Shown one piece after another: positions 1 to 13,600 of a stretch of DNA of 64,000 nucleotides. A program made the position numbers and the translations under genes. The stretch comes from Mimachlamys varia (Eukaryota; Mollusca; Bivalvia; Pectinida; Pectinidae): NCBI GenBank assembly GCA_947623455.1, contig OX392527.1, positions 29,318,201 to 29,382,200 on the forward strand. Direction: 5' to 3'. The notes below the pieces were generated by a model. That model searched no databases, was not told where the DNA came from, and saw only the letters and a program-made list of their open reading frames with translations. The first letter of the stretch is position 1; the number at the start of each line of letters is the position of its first letter.

Positions 1-3000
1 CAAAGCTGTGAAAACAACCCAGTCCTTTGGCTGTGTAATGGTTTTAGGGGGAGTGATCAAAGGCTCAGAGCGTGCTGCCCTTCAACCGTACCTCGACAAT
101 GTGTGTAGCGTCATTCTGTCTCCAGATGTGTGTCACACCATTCAAGTAAGTTTCCTTTTCATTGCTTCAACATTTATCATATTAAAATGACTTATTACAT
201 AGATTATACTCAAAGCCAACTTTGCACCACAAAAAAACTGTGTTTAATAAAAGATAGGTCAAATTTCTGGAGGCAGTTTACAAATTTTATTATTATGTAT
301 TACACCTGACCATTGACCTGTAGGTACAGATGCATACGGAGCTGCTGTCGTGTATAGAAGGAATACTGACTGTAGCCCAGGAGGACACTGCATCAGTCAG
401 TCAAAAAATCTTCAATCTTCTCCTCACCATCCTTGCTCAGGCTCAGAATGAGGAAACAGCTAACAAGGTAAATATATTGGCTGAGACTGTGAACATTCAC
501 TATTTAAAAGTTTCATGATATCTTTATTAAAGGCCCAATATACGTAAATTCAGGTAATATTTCGGTATTCTGAAAAATTCTGAAAAAAAAATCCAGTTGA
601 TAACCATGCCAAAATAAGCCTAAAACGAAGTAAACCTGGGCGGTAACTAATAAGAAACTCCTGACAGAAAAATCCAAAGACTTGGAAATAACTCAGGTGG
701 GGCCCACTTCAATAACAAACCGAAGTTAGAAGACAGTTCAAAATGGACGCGTGTTTACAAATACCGTGTTTCAACTGCTGCTGTACCGGTAACCGCGTAA
801 AAATTCATCTTGAATATTGCTGATATCAGTTAATCTTAACTTAATCTATAAATATAATAAGCTATTAGGCCTGATTTTCGCTTCAAGTTTTGCCGAAAGT
901 TACGTATATTGGGCCTTTAAACAATATCAATTTGACCACAATGTTTGTATCAGAATATACATTAGTAAATAACCTGAAATGTCATCTTATTGACCAACAA
1001 CTATAGATATATTTTGCCACTACATAGCTACGTACATGGTCTTTTCCAAAAGTTTTATATCTGACATTACATACACAAAACCAGGTATACCAGCTGCTTG
1101 ATGAGCTTTGCAAAGTCCAGACCCTAGAGTCCAGAGTACAACTGTTTAGCTGCCATACCCGGCCACTCCTTCTCAGCTTTACAGAGACATATGACATGTG
1201 GAATCTTCATTCAGTGGAAAGACAGATCTTTGACACGTTGGTCCTAGAAGCAGGTAAAGTAAAGCATGTTTAGTTATGTCACAGACAAGGGTGACATGAT
1301 CATTCTGAGTTTAGTGGGTGTAGAAGTCAGGTTTATCAATGAAGAGATATCAAGTTCATTAGTACAATGGAGAGTATGTACATAATGTAGTGTAATGAGG
1401 TTATATGTTTTAATGTAATAAGGTCCTAGTAAGTCCTGGTGAAAGGTTGTATTGTAATGCTGGGTATATGCATAGTGTCAACATCGTGATGTAATGGTAT
1501 GTATATGATGTCATGTTATAATAATGAAAGATCTAACAACTTCAGTATTAAATAGCTAGTCTTATGGTTGCTACTGGTTCTGTGATGGGTAATCTTGTTT
1601 TATTCTTCACATGATTTTACATCCTCAAAACAACAGTCATATAACAATGTCAGTTTAAATGGGTAGTCTCGTGATTAAGTATTGATTGTTACAGAGCCTT
1701 CAATTAGTAGTCTCGTGGTTAAGTATTGATTGTTACAGAGCCTTCAATTAGTAGTCTCGTGGTTAAGTATTGACTGTTACAGAGTCTTTGATTGGTAGTC
1801 TCGTGATTAAGTATTGACTGTTACAGAGTCTTTGATTGGTAGTCTCGTGGTTAAGTATTGACTGTTACAGAGTCTTTGATTGGTAGTCTCGTGATTAAGT
1901 ATTGATTATTACAGAGCCTCTGATTGGTCGTCTCGTGATTTAATATAATGATGATTAATTGTTACAGGGCCTGTGATTGGTGACCTACTGGATGATATCA
2001 TACCAGTTATGGTAGCCAATCTAAATCCTGAGAAAGACCCCGAGGTGCGCCTGAAGTTCTTCTCACTGCTTTCCAAGCTGGTGATGAATGCAACTACAAC
2101 CATTGACTCGCAGAAGAAGTTTGGAGACTTTGGTGCCATTGTTGTAAAGGACATGATCATCCCCAACTGTGTGTGGAGTGCGGGGCGGACAGCGGGAGCG
2201 ATCAGGACCACAGCCGTCTCCTGTATGTGGGCTCTACTCCAGAGTGGTCTGCTTACTCCGGAAAAGGTAGGCTTGGTCGGCAGTGTCTCGGCAATTTTAC
2301 TTCTCAGGTCTTATTACCATTATCATTGAAGATACAAATGAGTTCATAGCCTTTGTTATTTGATGCATGATAAGTATAAGACAAAGATGTATATGGCCCT
2401 TGGTTGTTAATATATGTCTGTAAATCAGCCTACATCTTACAGTAAATACCAAGGTACATTATTGTATTATATAACTATACCTATTTACATACAGCTGGCC
2501 CCAGTTGTGGAGGACCTCCTCACCCAGATCATCACAGCAATGGATGACACCAACAAGAGTACACGTCTCATCGCCTGCCGAGTGATGACAAGAGTGTTTG
2601 AATTGAGTGGTCCCTCCCTGGAACTTGACCGTCTCCACAACATGTATCCAGAATTGTTAAAGCGCCTTGATGACAGTGATGATGAGATTCGTATAACGGT
2701 GGCAAAGACATGGCTAGGGTACCTGGGAAGCTTTGATGGTCGCTATGATGCTGGTCTGTATAAGGCACATGTAGAAGCCATATACAAGGGGCTGCTAGTC
2801 CATCTAGATGACCCGGACACCAGGATACAGAAGGCCATCTTGGGTAAGCAATGGAAATGTAGCTGACAATAATGGCGTAAAGGCCTGATGTATAGGTCAG
2901 ATACATAGACCATATTTTTGTAGCTATAAAAAGGTAGGATATGTATGTATGGGCTATCTTGTGGCTATAGGAATTTAGGATATGTATTAATGTATGGCTA

Positions 3001-3584
3001 TCCGGTAGCTATATCATACATTTATGTAGCTATAGGAAGGTAGGATACTCTATATATGTGGTGTAAACACCATTTTACATACTAGTATATGCATTGGCTA
3101 GTTACAGAAAACATATCCAGCTTAGTTTCAAACTAACATCCATTGTAGGTCAGTTGGCTGTATTAAGACTATAACTACATCTTGTCTTACATCATAATAT
3201 ACTGTACAGGGATTTTATGCAATATATGCCATGTACCTGGTAATATGTCCAAAGCATATGTAGGAATACAAAAAGATATTTGTATTAAAAGAAAAGAAAA
3301 ATGCTGCTCCTTTTGATATCAAAATAGTATTGATAAAATGTTATTGTTAAATAAAACATTTTGAATAAATATAAAAACAACATTAACATGCTGGTGTCTC
3401 AGTAAAGATATTGATCATTCCTGATCATACTTGTAATTCCATTACAGAGGTGTTGAGTTCTGCTGCGGCACTGATCCCAAACATGCTGATAGGAGCCATA
3501 GAGGACATCAAACATAAGCACCGGTCACCGCGCTACTGTGAGGAACTGTTGTCCTACACGAAGACACTTATTTCATCATCCTAA
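1..3584 (+). CDS. DNAAF5: DNAAF5 (HEATR2), dynein axonemal assembly factor 5, C-terminal half (5' partial)
   Basis: Six exons join in one frame through GT/AG sites: 1-145 (begins upstream of the window), 324-467, 1085-1253, 1968-2266, 2495-2843, 3448-3584. Intron phases are 0, 0, 1, 0, 1, and TAA is at 3582-3584. The visible product is 413 residues of paired amphipathic helices typical of HEAT repeats, for example PEVRLKFFSLLSKLV and DDEIRITVAKTWLGYL. It ends in the conserved tail KHKHRSPRYCEELL. The vertebrate protein is about 855 residues, so roughly the C-terminal half is present. Known role: cytoplasmic scaffold or co-chaperone for preassembly of inner and outer axonemal dynein arms; loss causes primary ciliary dyskinesia. 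It is convergent with the VWA3A-like gene. The intron before exon 1968-2266 carries a 44-bp minisatellite that reiterates the acceptor site. The family assignment rests on recognising the tail and repeat pattern, not on an alignment. Confidence 0.85.
1664..1967 (+). repeat. 44-bp minisatellite ending at a DNAAF5 splice acceptor
   Basis: Seven units start at 1664, 1708, 1752, 1796, 1840, 1884 and 1928. The period is exactly 44 bp, with a short insertion in the last unit. Each unit contains TTACAG followed by a run like AGYCTNTGATTGG. The last unit runs into the genuine acceptor at 1961-1967 and its exon start GGCCTGTGATTGG. The array therefore repeats both intron and exon sequence of this junction. 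Confidence 0.9.
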
Positions 3585-3661
3585 TCACTCGAGCACGTTT
3601 CACAATCATCACTTTCATTCATGTTGATGCAAACTTCTGATTGCAATACTATTTATTTTGT

Positions 3662-3667
3662 AATAAA
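3662..3667 (+). promoter_or_regulatory. polyadenylation signal AATAAA of DNAAF5
   Basis: A canonical AATAAA lies 78 bp after the DNAAF5 stop codon in AT-rich sequence, with a second AT-rich tract just downstream. It implies a short 3' UTR ending near 3680-3690. Confidence 0.6.
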
Positions 3668-4019
3668 TTTGTATAAAAAAAATATGGTGTTTTATATATT
3701 TGTAGACAAGATGATCATGATCCGACTGCAATTTTATAAATATTGTAGCCTCTAGCTATACCTATAACAGTGGAACATGTCAGTTTTAGATGAGTGACTG
3801 AGAGTATATTATAATATACTAGTAATGTAAAGCTTCCTGAAAGATTTATAACATAACATTTGTTTGAAAAATCTGAAACTACAATTGTGTAGCTGTTACT
3901 AGTTTGGGGCATGTTAAGTGACTTTATAACTTTATCCCCTTTTGTCTGACAGCAAAGTTTGTGTAAGTTTAGGTATAAATACTACCTGATTGCTACTGAC
4001 TCACCAGAAAGAGATATAT

Positions 4020-4800
4020 ACACTACTGGAATAATGCCCATGACCAAGCCATGGAAACGCCATGATGTGTGGACCATGAAAATCTCTAGAAAGAAATCAT
4101 GAAATTTTAAATCATGAGATTTAGAGACCTATAATTGTCATGAAAATAGGCAATTTCATAGCGATAATTTGTTTTCATGGCAATGACAATCCTCATGCTT
4201 ACATGACATATTGTTTAGTCTGAAGCATTTTGAGGTTTTTTTTTCACAGCATGCCAGGATGTGATATTTTTCATGGCTATGTTAAAAATATTATAATTTA
4301 TGACAGAAAATAAATGATGTAATATAGGCCTCTCTCAAAAGTGTTGTTATTCCCCCAATACCTGGCCACAATGAATGGTGGATACAAGATGGACTTCCAG
4401 GAAGTGTTTTGGTGATGATTTGGCACCATGTGACAATCAAATGACGTAATTCCCATTATGACATAATAATTTTTCAAAAACGCTTCCGAATGTAGTCATG
4501 ATATATGGCAAACAGGGGAGATAACACTTTTGAGATATATCTTATTACAAATATCAATATTTTGTAATATTTTCAAACACATCATAATAATGCCCATACT
4601 GTATGCATCATAGCAGGATTTATGCGAAGTTTTTGTAGAGGGAATATGGCAGATTTTCAGCATATCAATATTCGAATTGGCAATATCAAAAAGTCAATGA
4701 GCAATATGTACAGCACGATCTCATCAGCCATTATAGCAGATCAGGATCTCGGTACAGCTCAGTGCAGCAGGATTTTATTGCTCTGTACAGCAGATTTTCA
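4020..4800 (+). repeat. dispersed repeat fragments, interrupted by a MITE
   Basis: The stretch around ATTTAGAGACCTATAAT (about 4118-4134) and the stretch beginning TTTCAGCATATCAATATT (about 4652) both recur, in reverse orientation, at 13930-14740 inside a VWA3A intron. The two loci look like copies of one dispersed element; the MITE at 4333-4535 sits between the two parts here. The class is unknown and the borders are approximate. Confidence 0.45.
4333..4535 (+). mobile_element. MITE family A, copy 1
   Basis: About 200 bp bounded by imperfect inverted repeats: CAAAAGTGTTGTTATTCCCC at the left, and GGGGAGATAACACTTTTG at the right, its near complement. The reverse complement of 7858-8069 matches it along nearly the whole length, so these are two copies of one non-autonomous DNA element. 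Flanking TATA-type sequence fits a TA target, but the superfamily is not settled. Confidence 0.75.
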
Positions 4801-5542
4801 GCGGCTGTAGCACAATGAAGCTCTACACCTGATTAGATTTAGGTTGAAATCGGTCAAGGTTATAAAGGTCACCGTACGCATTGGCGAATTATACAAAACT
4901 TGTATACAGAATTGCTCATGCACCCATCAACAAATTTGTTTCATATTCACACCACATCAACACATCATAAAGTTCTACACCTGAACAGACTTGGGCATGC
5001 AGTCATCGGTCAAGGTAAAAGGTCAAACTTCACCGTTGATCACTTTTGGAATAAAAAGGTTGTGAACAAGATATCTCATGAATTGAACCTCGGCCTGTAC
5101 AGATTAGGTTCAAATACACACCATAGCATATGATTTAGGTCTACACCTGATTGAACTTTGGTAGTGATTGGTTAAGGTTTTAGGTCAAAGATTTATCAAA
5201 AATAGAATTTGAAATACCTAGCTTTTCCTAAATTGTCAAGTTAAAATCTATCTTGCACAGTCATGTTGTCATCTGGGGGATTCAGGTCTGAATGGCATCC
5301 AGGGTTTGTGCTGGGTATTTCATAAATGAGGTCCTTTCCGAAATAAATGGGGTCCTTCTGCATAGTTAAAATGGGAATCCTGAAAATTAGTGGGGTCCTT
5401 TTCAGTTTCTATGCTTGAAAAAGATATAGGGACGGCTTCAATACAAACCCTGGCATCTCTTGATGGATCAAATTCCGGGACTTTTCTGAAATTCAATACA
5501 AGAAAACAGAAAACTTGTACTGTTACTGAATTGTAATTTGTC

Positions 5543-5548
5543 TTTATT
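5543..5548 (-). promoter_or_regulatory. candidate polyadenylation signal of the VWA3A-like gene
   Basis: AATAAA on the minus strand, about 2.1 kb past the proposed stop at 7666-7668. A closer minus-strand AATAAA lies at 6458-6463. Either could end the 3' UTR. Nothing else gene-like lies between 5.5 and 7.6 kb. Confidence 0.3.
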
Positions 5549-7665
5549 TCTTTAAATATGAAATGTAGAAGTTATTACATTTCCAAATTAAAATGAGACA
5601 TACAATCATGCAAGATGAAGTACTAATACATACCCTGCATGTGTCAATGGAGAAATGGTACATTGTTTCCTAGAAAATGTATGTATATATCAAAGACAAA
5701 AAATACGACTATAAAATCCATTTGAATTAAGCTAAATATATAAAATTACATCAATTATTCAAATTGATATTATAATATGACATGCATATATATCGATGAG
5801 TTTTGAGTTATGTACAATGTTAATGGTGAAATTGCTAAAAAAGATTTATCCAAAAACCATTAAATAGAATCTTTTGGTATCTTTTCCCGTAAATAAAGCG
5901 TGGCAAAGTGTGTTGACTTAAATGAAGCAAATCAGATTTTGAAAATATATTGACCTAATACAATATTGTATGTACCAGTATGCGTGAAAGTAATATTAAT
6001 AGAAACCATAGGAATAGTTACATTACTATGTATTAAATCCAGAGTTTTGATTTTCACATTTGTTTGATATTAAACAACCGTTCAAAACTATGTATGTATT
6101 TTGTACATCTACAATGTTACGGATAATTAGTCTGATGCAATGATTTATCACTTTAAAATTCAAAAACATATCACAGATAATTTGTAGAGTAATTGTTACT
6201 GGGTTCAATATACATCATACACATTACCAAGAAATGTACAAAAATGTACACTATATACACAATAGTAGACAGAAATATAACAATTTTACCTACTTGTACC
6301 AGCATACACAGGTATGTTAACAGTTCCTATATACATCAGTGTCACATACATAGAACAAGGAAAAAGAAAATACTTTTCACCCAATAGGTAATAAAAGCAT
6401 AACAAATGTAAATGTTCTGTACAATGTATCAATGTTAAAAAAATTACTTTCTACATTTTTATTTGATCCTGAAGCAGGTTTTGTTATAAACAATCTATGG
6501 AGGTTTGCTATAATACACAGATAGGATATGATACATGTATAGCTGTGTGTGAACTAGCATGGTAATCTTATTATGGGTATTAGGTTTTTGAGACAATTCT
6601 GGATGGCTTGAAAAAGACAAGTCAGCTTTAACATCTCCCCTGCAGCCTCTGGTTTCAAAGATGTACTCCAGAATAAAGTTAATAGGCAACAAATTAATAA
6701 ACTTCTAAACAACATATTGGCGAAAAAACTGCAGCGCAAGACACAATTTGAGGGTAACAACATTATCTGAAAGGAGTTACTTTTGTCATAATCCTATGAA
6801 ACTCGGTAAAAACCCCATAGAATATATATCTTGCCCTCGGCCTGTAATAAATTAGTCTCCAAAATCAGCGAAATGAGAAGTTTTAACCCCAAAGTAAAAT
6901 TTCCTTTCTTAAAAGTCATTTGCATATTAAAGCATTGATTATAGCAGCTGCTGAAATACTTAAACATTTCAAATATTCTAGACTAAGTATGCCTGATTAC
7001 CCTTGTAATATTTATGGAACCGGTATCTAAATCTGTTGTCATAATGAAATAAGATACACAGATTGTATATAATTCTACATGCATAGGCAGTCTATAATAA
7101 CCCCATTACCAACTATAAGCAACACAAAATGCTGTCAGGACTCCTCAACACTTACATAGCTAACAATAGAATTAAACATTGATATGTAATAATCATCCTA
7201 ATACTGAAAATACAACCCTTCGGTATTATAAAGGAGATTCAGGAAATACAAACCAACAGGACATTATACAAAATTTAGACATACATGTCTGTGTGAAATT
7301 GACTACTTTCATTATAGAAAAACAGTACACTACTAGTAAAGCACTGATGATTATCTGTGGAATGTTACAAGTATACATACTATTCTGTTATCTCCAATAA
7401 AACCTTAAACAGTTTCAGTCTTCGAAAAACCTGATCACAGAGGATTAATAAAAGTCTTAATCTTTTTATAGCAGCTCACAGAACTATAGCTAAGATTCAT
7501 ATCCAAGTGTCACCATTGACTAGTTTTGACAAGGTATGTCACAGCTGATCTGGGAGCTGATATTAGGATAGTAACATCCCTGCAGCCTCCTAAAATGTTT
7601 GTTGGAATCAACTGGACATGGACGGATTTTCATCAACACACCACAATACACAGTCTAGCCATAGA

Positions 7666-10600
7666 TTACCGGGCAGCTGTCCTTGGTTTTCCCACAACAA
7701 ATGGTGTCACTGTAGCTGTAGAAAAAATTTGATCATAATATTATATAATTATACATTCAACTGGAAAATAGAATGTTTAGGTTTTACCCTCAATAGAATT
7801 TTTAATAGCTTATAGTTTGAATGGAAGTAACAGACTTGTGCATGTCTATAGGCCTATCGCAAAAGTGTTGTTATCTCCCTTGTTTGCCATATCATGACTA
7901 CACTTGGAAGTGTTTTTGAAGGATATTTGCGCCATGTAAGTATGAGGCCGCAATGTGAATTACGTCATCCAATTGTCACATGGCGCCAAATCATCACAAA
8001 AACACTTCCCGGAAGTTCATCTTGTATCCACCAGTGTGGCCTATCAAGGGGAATAACAACACTTTTTGGAAAGGTTATAGCTACCATCATTGTTTTACAA
8101 CAGTTACAATATGAACAGTTTGGTTTATTAGGCTATACTTGAGCGTACATGCGGTGCACCTGAAATATGGATTCAGCGTCCCATTAAAAGAAAGAATGCC
8201 AGAAATCTTCTTATCATAATTATGGAAATACAATAAATATTTTATTGACCAAGTAGTATACTTATGATAATTACATCAATTTGCGATGAAAAGAATTTGA
8301 CCTATTTCTACTTACGTTTACTATTCGCCGTTTTATCAGTTTGTGCTACTTTAGACTGGTAAAGTGCTCTGAAAAACATCAATTTAAATCACAATTAAAT
8401 AAAAAATAACAACATTCTGTTTCACAGTTTTCTAAGAAGAATATAACTTTTACTTAAATATATACAATGAAACAAATCAATTTAAATCATAATTAAATAA
8501 AAAAAATAACAACATTCTGTATCACAGTTTTCTAAGAAGAATATAACTTTTTACTTAAATATATACAATGAAACAAAATATTGTTTGTTTAAGACAGCTC
8601 AAAACAAAGGAACTGTTATATTAAATTCATTGTTACATGATGACAAATGTATAAAGTTTTAATTGAATTTACAACCACTCCCACTTAAATACGTATGTTG
8701 GTCTTAACACTCTGTTGCTCACCTGTATTGCCTAGATTGTGCAAGGAAGCGTCGAGCCGTAGCTATTTCTGCTCCGAGTCTGCGTAGGTCATCTCCCTCA
8801 AACTCGGGAAGATGGGGGTACTGCATCATGAAAACAATCAATTGAAATCATATATATATGATCACCCGATAATACATAGCTATATCACTTACTGCTGTTT
8901 CCATTAGACCTTTACTGTAGTTACCATAGTAGAACTAATTAACAAGTGGACATTTAAATATTTCTATATCATTTCAAATATCATTCACCTTAAATATAAG
9001 ATGATATATAGATATCCTATTACTGAATACATCATTTACAGATATCATTTTACAATAATTTTTAATATTAAAGATATCTTACCTCAGTATCACTGAAGCC
9101 CTCTGTTAAAAGTTTGTGTGCAAACAGCTGGGCATCAAAGTCACTCTGAATCTTATGGAACCGACCTCCTGTCTCCTTGCTCAACATTCGCAAGAAATTA
9201 TTAGCCGTGCTACAACAAAATATAGTAAAGAACATCAAAATCCAGTAAGAAACATCAAAATTCAATAAAGAATATTAGGATAAGTTTCAGGAAAAAGGTG
9301 ACTATATGTAACAAATTTATGGATAATCAAACTGCGGAATATCTCGGGATTATGGGTTCTGATTCAGTGATTGGACAATTTAAAGACCCTACCTATCTGC
9401 ACAGTTGAAGGAGATGGTGTTGATTTGTACATTTCTGTTGATGTTCATCTCTCCCACCTCCCGTAATACCAGTGTGGTACTGGAGTCGGGTTTACCATCA
9501 GTCAACATGTAGATGGCCTCTATCTCGGGATCCTGGAAAGCTAGCTGTGAAAGAGAGATATAATCCTCAATTATCAATAATACCTCAATTATCAATACTT
9601 TCCAATCAAATTAAACACATGAAACATCGCCCTTATTATGTAGTATAACTAAACACAAAAAAAAAAGAGAGAAAAATTACATGAAGAAATATATATTGCT
9701 TCTTTAATTGTGGAGAAAGATTTACATCATTGATTGAAAAAAGAAGTTTTTACTATTAAAACATAGAACAGGTACAATTCAAGAAAACCTACCCTGAGTG
9801 CTTCTAGTGTACAGGTGTTACCACCAGCGGTCAGTCTGGAAGTCCAGTTGACAGCTCTGTGACAGTTCTCTTGTGTTGCATGCTGTATACTACTGCTCCA
9901 CACTTCACAGTCTCCAGAAAACCTCATAAGATTAAACCTGAAACAGTAAATAGAGTGTCAGAAATTCAGTTGGACTTAATCCTCAGTCTGTATCACATAC
10001 TGTCAGATCTACACCTCACTGTCTGTATCATTTATACACTGTCAGATCTACACCTCACTGTCTGTATCATTTATACACTGTCAGATCTACACCTCACTGT
10101 CTGTATCATTTATACACTGTCAGATCTACACCTCACTGTCTGTATCATTTATACACTGTCAGATCTACACCTCACTGTCTGTATCATTTATACACTGTCA
10201 GATCTACACCTCACTGTCTGTATCATTTATACACTGGCAGATCTACACCTCACTGTCTGTATCATTTATACAATGGCAGATCTACACCTCACTGTCTGTA
10301 TCATTTATACACTGTCAGATCTACACCTCACTGTCTGTAACATTTATACACTGTCAGATCTATACAACACTGTCTGTATCATTTATACACTGTCAGATCT
10401 ACACCTCACCATCTGTATCATTTATTTACATGTACTTCAAGATCTACACTTCATTGTCTGTAACAGTAATCTACACCTCTCTGTTTCTTTAAAAACAATG
10501 TTTACACCTCACTGTGTTTATAATTTGTACATGTACATTGTCTGATTTATAGATTTCACCATCTGTATGACATCAACACATAATGAGGTCAAGGGATCCC

Positions 10601-13600
10601 AGTTTGAAACAGGTATACTGTCCGCTACAGTTGCGTACAAACCTGGCTCCCAGTCTGTACAGTTGATCCCAGATCAGAGCTGCCACTTCCTTCTTCAGCT
10701 CGTTCATGTAGGGGTCCATCGACCCGGAGGTGTCAATCAGAATCACACACTTTTTGTGGATCAATGTTCCAAACACCCGACGGCTCCCTGTCACACAGAA
10801 ACAATCACGATGTAACATCTACATCGATATAATGCTATCATCCGTCTCATAAGATTTTGTAATCTACATGAGAAGAAATTGTAGTTATAGAAAAAGAATT
10901 GTAGAGCAGTTATAATTGCAGATGTTTAAGATACTAGTATATTTTTGCAAGACTTTCTTTGCGTTCTGTTTATCATTGAACATCCGTTGTGTAGGCATAT
11001 TGTAATCAGATATCATAAACATATGTATGTTACACTTACCACTTAGCAGCCATTGCAGACGTTTAAGATAGCGTCTCAAGACTTTCTCTGTCTGTGCTTC
11101 ATAGTCCTTCAGCTCATGAGGAAGTAGCTGTAGATGTTTCACGGTGCCTTTAACATTCACGGTGGGGAAGATGTCGCAATACCTGGGTACAATGGTAAAA
11201 ATCTATATATCACTAGCTTTTAAACTACTGACATGGGATAATGTTTGAAAACTACTGTTACTCGATGGGAATTTGGTTAATATATATATATACTACTGAA
11301 ATGTTTTTAAAAGATTTACCTAAAGTCAACTGAATCAAAAGTGTTGAAACAAAAAACACAACAGTCTTGTTCCCAGACGCTCTATCTAAATACATTATGT
11401 AACATAAAAAATCACTGTATATAATCCATATATACATATCACCCTTTATATGCCTTGCCTATTTCCTATACATATATTCACCTCTGATACATAGTTGCAC
11501 TATGTATATAATATGGTTTTGTTTTATGTTCTATTAATAGCCAAGGTCATTTAAGGACATGCCAGGTTTTGGAGGTGGCGGAAAGCTGTAGTACCTGGAG
11601 AAAAACCATAGACCTACAGTCAGTACCTGGCAGCTACACATGTACATACACCTGAGCTGGGCCAGCATGGGCTGATTTGATCAAACTTTGACAGAAAAAA
11701 TACTATGATTCTATATTTACTTTGCAGAGACGTTTTTGTGGAGACTCTTCACACTGTTCTCCTTGTGTTTACAGTCTGGGCCAGACACCATTCGATTGAG
11801 GTCGAGTTTGAGCTTAGACAAGCTGTACAGTCTCAGCCACTGAAACACAACACGAATAGATTATAGAATGCATGCTTTCGTTATAAACATCATAATTAAT
11901 TTATTTTACAGTTCACAATTTCTGTTTATAAAGTTGAGAAATAGACACATGAATTAACATTTGAAAATAGATCTATTTGACACAACAAAGCATCTTGGAA
12001 AGGTGTTTTTTTTTTAACCATAGCTACATGTACATATCTTATATTGTGGTATTAGACCAAAATTATCATTAGTAAATTTACAATGAGGTCAATTAAGTAG
12101 CTATACCTCTTTGGACGTCTGGACATCTTCGTGGTCTGGGATAGTAACATCCACCACCCCTCTCCTCACAGACTTGGTGGCTGGGTATTTCCTAAACACT
12201 GTACCTACAACATGCAAGGTCAAGTTCTAGTACACATGGTAAAGACAAACCTAACTACAAAGATAACAAGGACATAGTTGTCAAAATTCCCCATCCATGC
12301 AAATATCACAGTCTCATTACATGTGTGCAGAATCTGCTGATAATAAAAGTTAAGTGAGGGGTTCAGGTCAAAAGCATTCTGCAAGCAAGTCTCATCAAAA
12401 TCTAATCATTCCTTCTAAAGATACTATGCGGAAAGCAATCAGCCTATCAGATCACAGAAGCCTCAATAAATATGTGCAGAATGATTAACTGATAATCAAA
12501 CTTGAGCGAAACGGTTTAGGTAATAAGTCTACCAAGCAGGTCTCATCAAATCTGATCATTCCTTCAAAAGATATCATGCAGCAAGCAATCCGAACGCATT
12601 TGCAAAGATCCACCACCAAACAAACAAAGCCATATACACACATATGGTGTGGCAGATAATTTAAATCAGATTAAGGTAGCTCCTCATTAAACCAAGCAAA
12701 ATCCATAAAGCAAATTACATACTTAACCAATTAACTTGCATTACAGATGTGACCTAGTAAAGTATATATATCTCAATAAGGTTTTACCTACATCTGTTAT
12801 TGTCCCCCCCTCCCCCCCAAAATACCTCAGTGACTTATCCACTGTGACCTATATAGGCAGTGTGACCTAGCTATATGATTGACCTAGCTAGCTAAATGAT
12901 GTATTATCAGGTCTAGCCATCTTACCTGTTCCATCACCAGTCTGGCCTTTGCCGTCCAGGAAAAAACTTGACGTTACTACTTTCTTGGTTTTTACCCGGG
13001 CCATGGGGTCTTTAGCTGAGACAGGTCGTTCTCGGGTTGATGTCCGTGTCGTAGTCTCTCGGGCTGTGGTAGCACTTGTTGGTCGCTGCAGGCGTAGTGA
13101 TGTCATTGTCTCTGTCTGATACTCAGTACGGGCACTCCTCTACACACACACACACACACAAAACACATAGAGATCACCAGCCAAAACATGAAGCTTCCAG
13201 AAACAACCTGGCAGGTTTTACATTTTTAACAGTGTAAGTTAACTGGAATTTCATGAATATTTTACTTGATAACAATGTGTTTCACTCAGTATGTTTATTT
13301 TGTGCCATGTGTATCAATTGATATAAGTGACATAATTCATGTATTACATATACATGTACCACTACTGGAAGAAAATTTCCTGAACAAAATCTGAAAATTC
13401 CATGAAAATCACATGAATCAAAGAGAAAAACGAATTTATGTTTGAATATTTTTCAGGGAATCATGAAAAACAAGTGATGTATCAAAGTGCACCAATGAAT
13501 TTCCAATGACACAAAAAAAAAATATACCTATTTTTATCCGCTGAAAAATGTCATGACCATAATTTCTTGTAATATTGAAATACATGATCATTGAACCTTT

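Larger units (their letters stand above)
3690..5540. other. intergenic space between the convergent DNAAF5 and VWA3A-like genes
   Basis: No exon-like coding stretch is visible on either strand. It holds a dispersed repeat (4020-4330 and 4620-4800), a MITE (4333-4535), and AT-rich sequence with degenerate repeated motifs around GGGGTCCTTT at 5330-5400. Confidence 0.5.
7666..10787 (-). other. VWA3A exons 27-33: third VWA domain with intact MIDAS, and tail
   Basis: Residues 1016-1205 form the most canonical VWA domain: CVILIDTSGSMDPY gives D1034-x-S1036-x-S1038, and IYMLTDGKPDSS gives T1127-D1128. Both halves of a metal site are therefore present. The domain closes with LRMLSKETGGRFHKI. Exon 31 adds the helix EIATARRFLAQSRQYR. 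Exon 32 ends at a perfect GTAAGT donor and joins exon 33 (7666-7715), ending in PFVVGKPRTAAR and TAA. If that donor is ignored, an in-frame TAG at 8308-8310 ends the protein earlier. Confidence 0.75.

Noticed and set aside
9859..10545. A 228-codon plus-strand frame rich in SDLHLTVCIIYTL
   Set aside because: It is produced by the 39-bp minisatellite and begins antisense to VWA3A exon 28.
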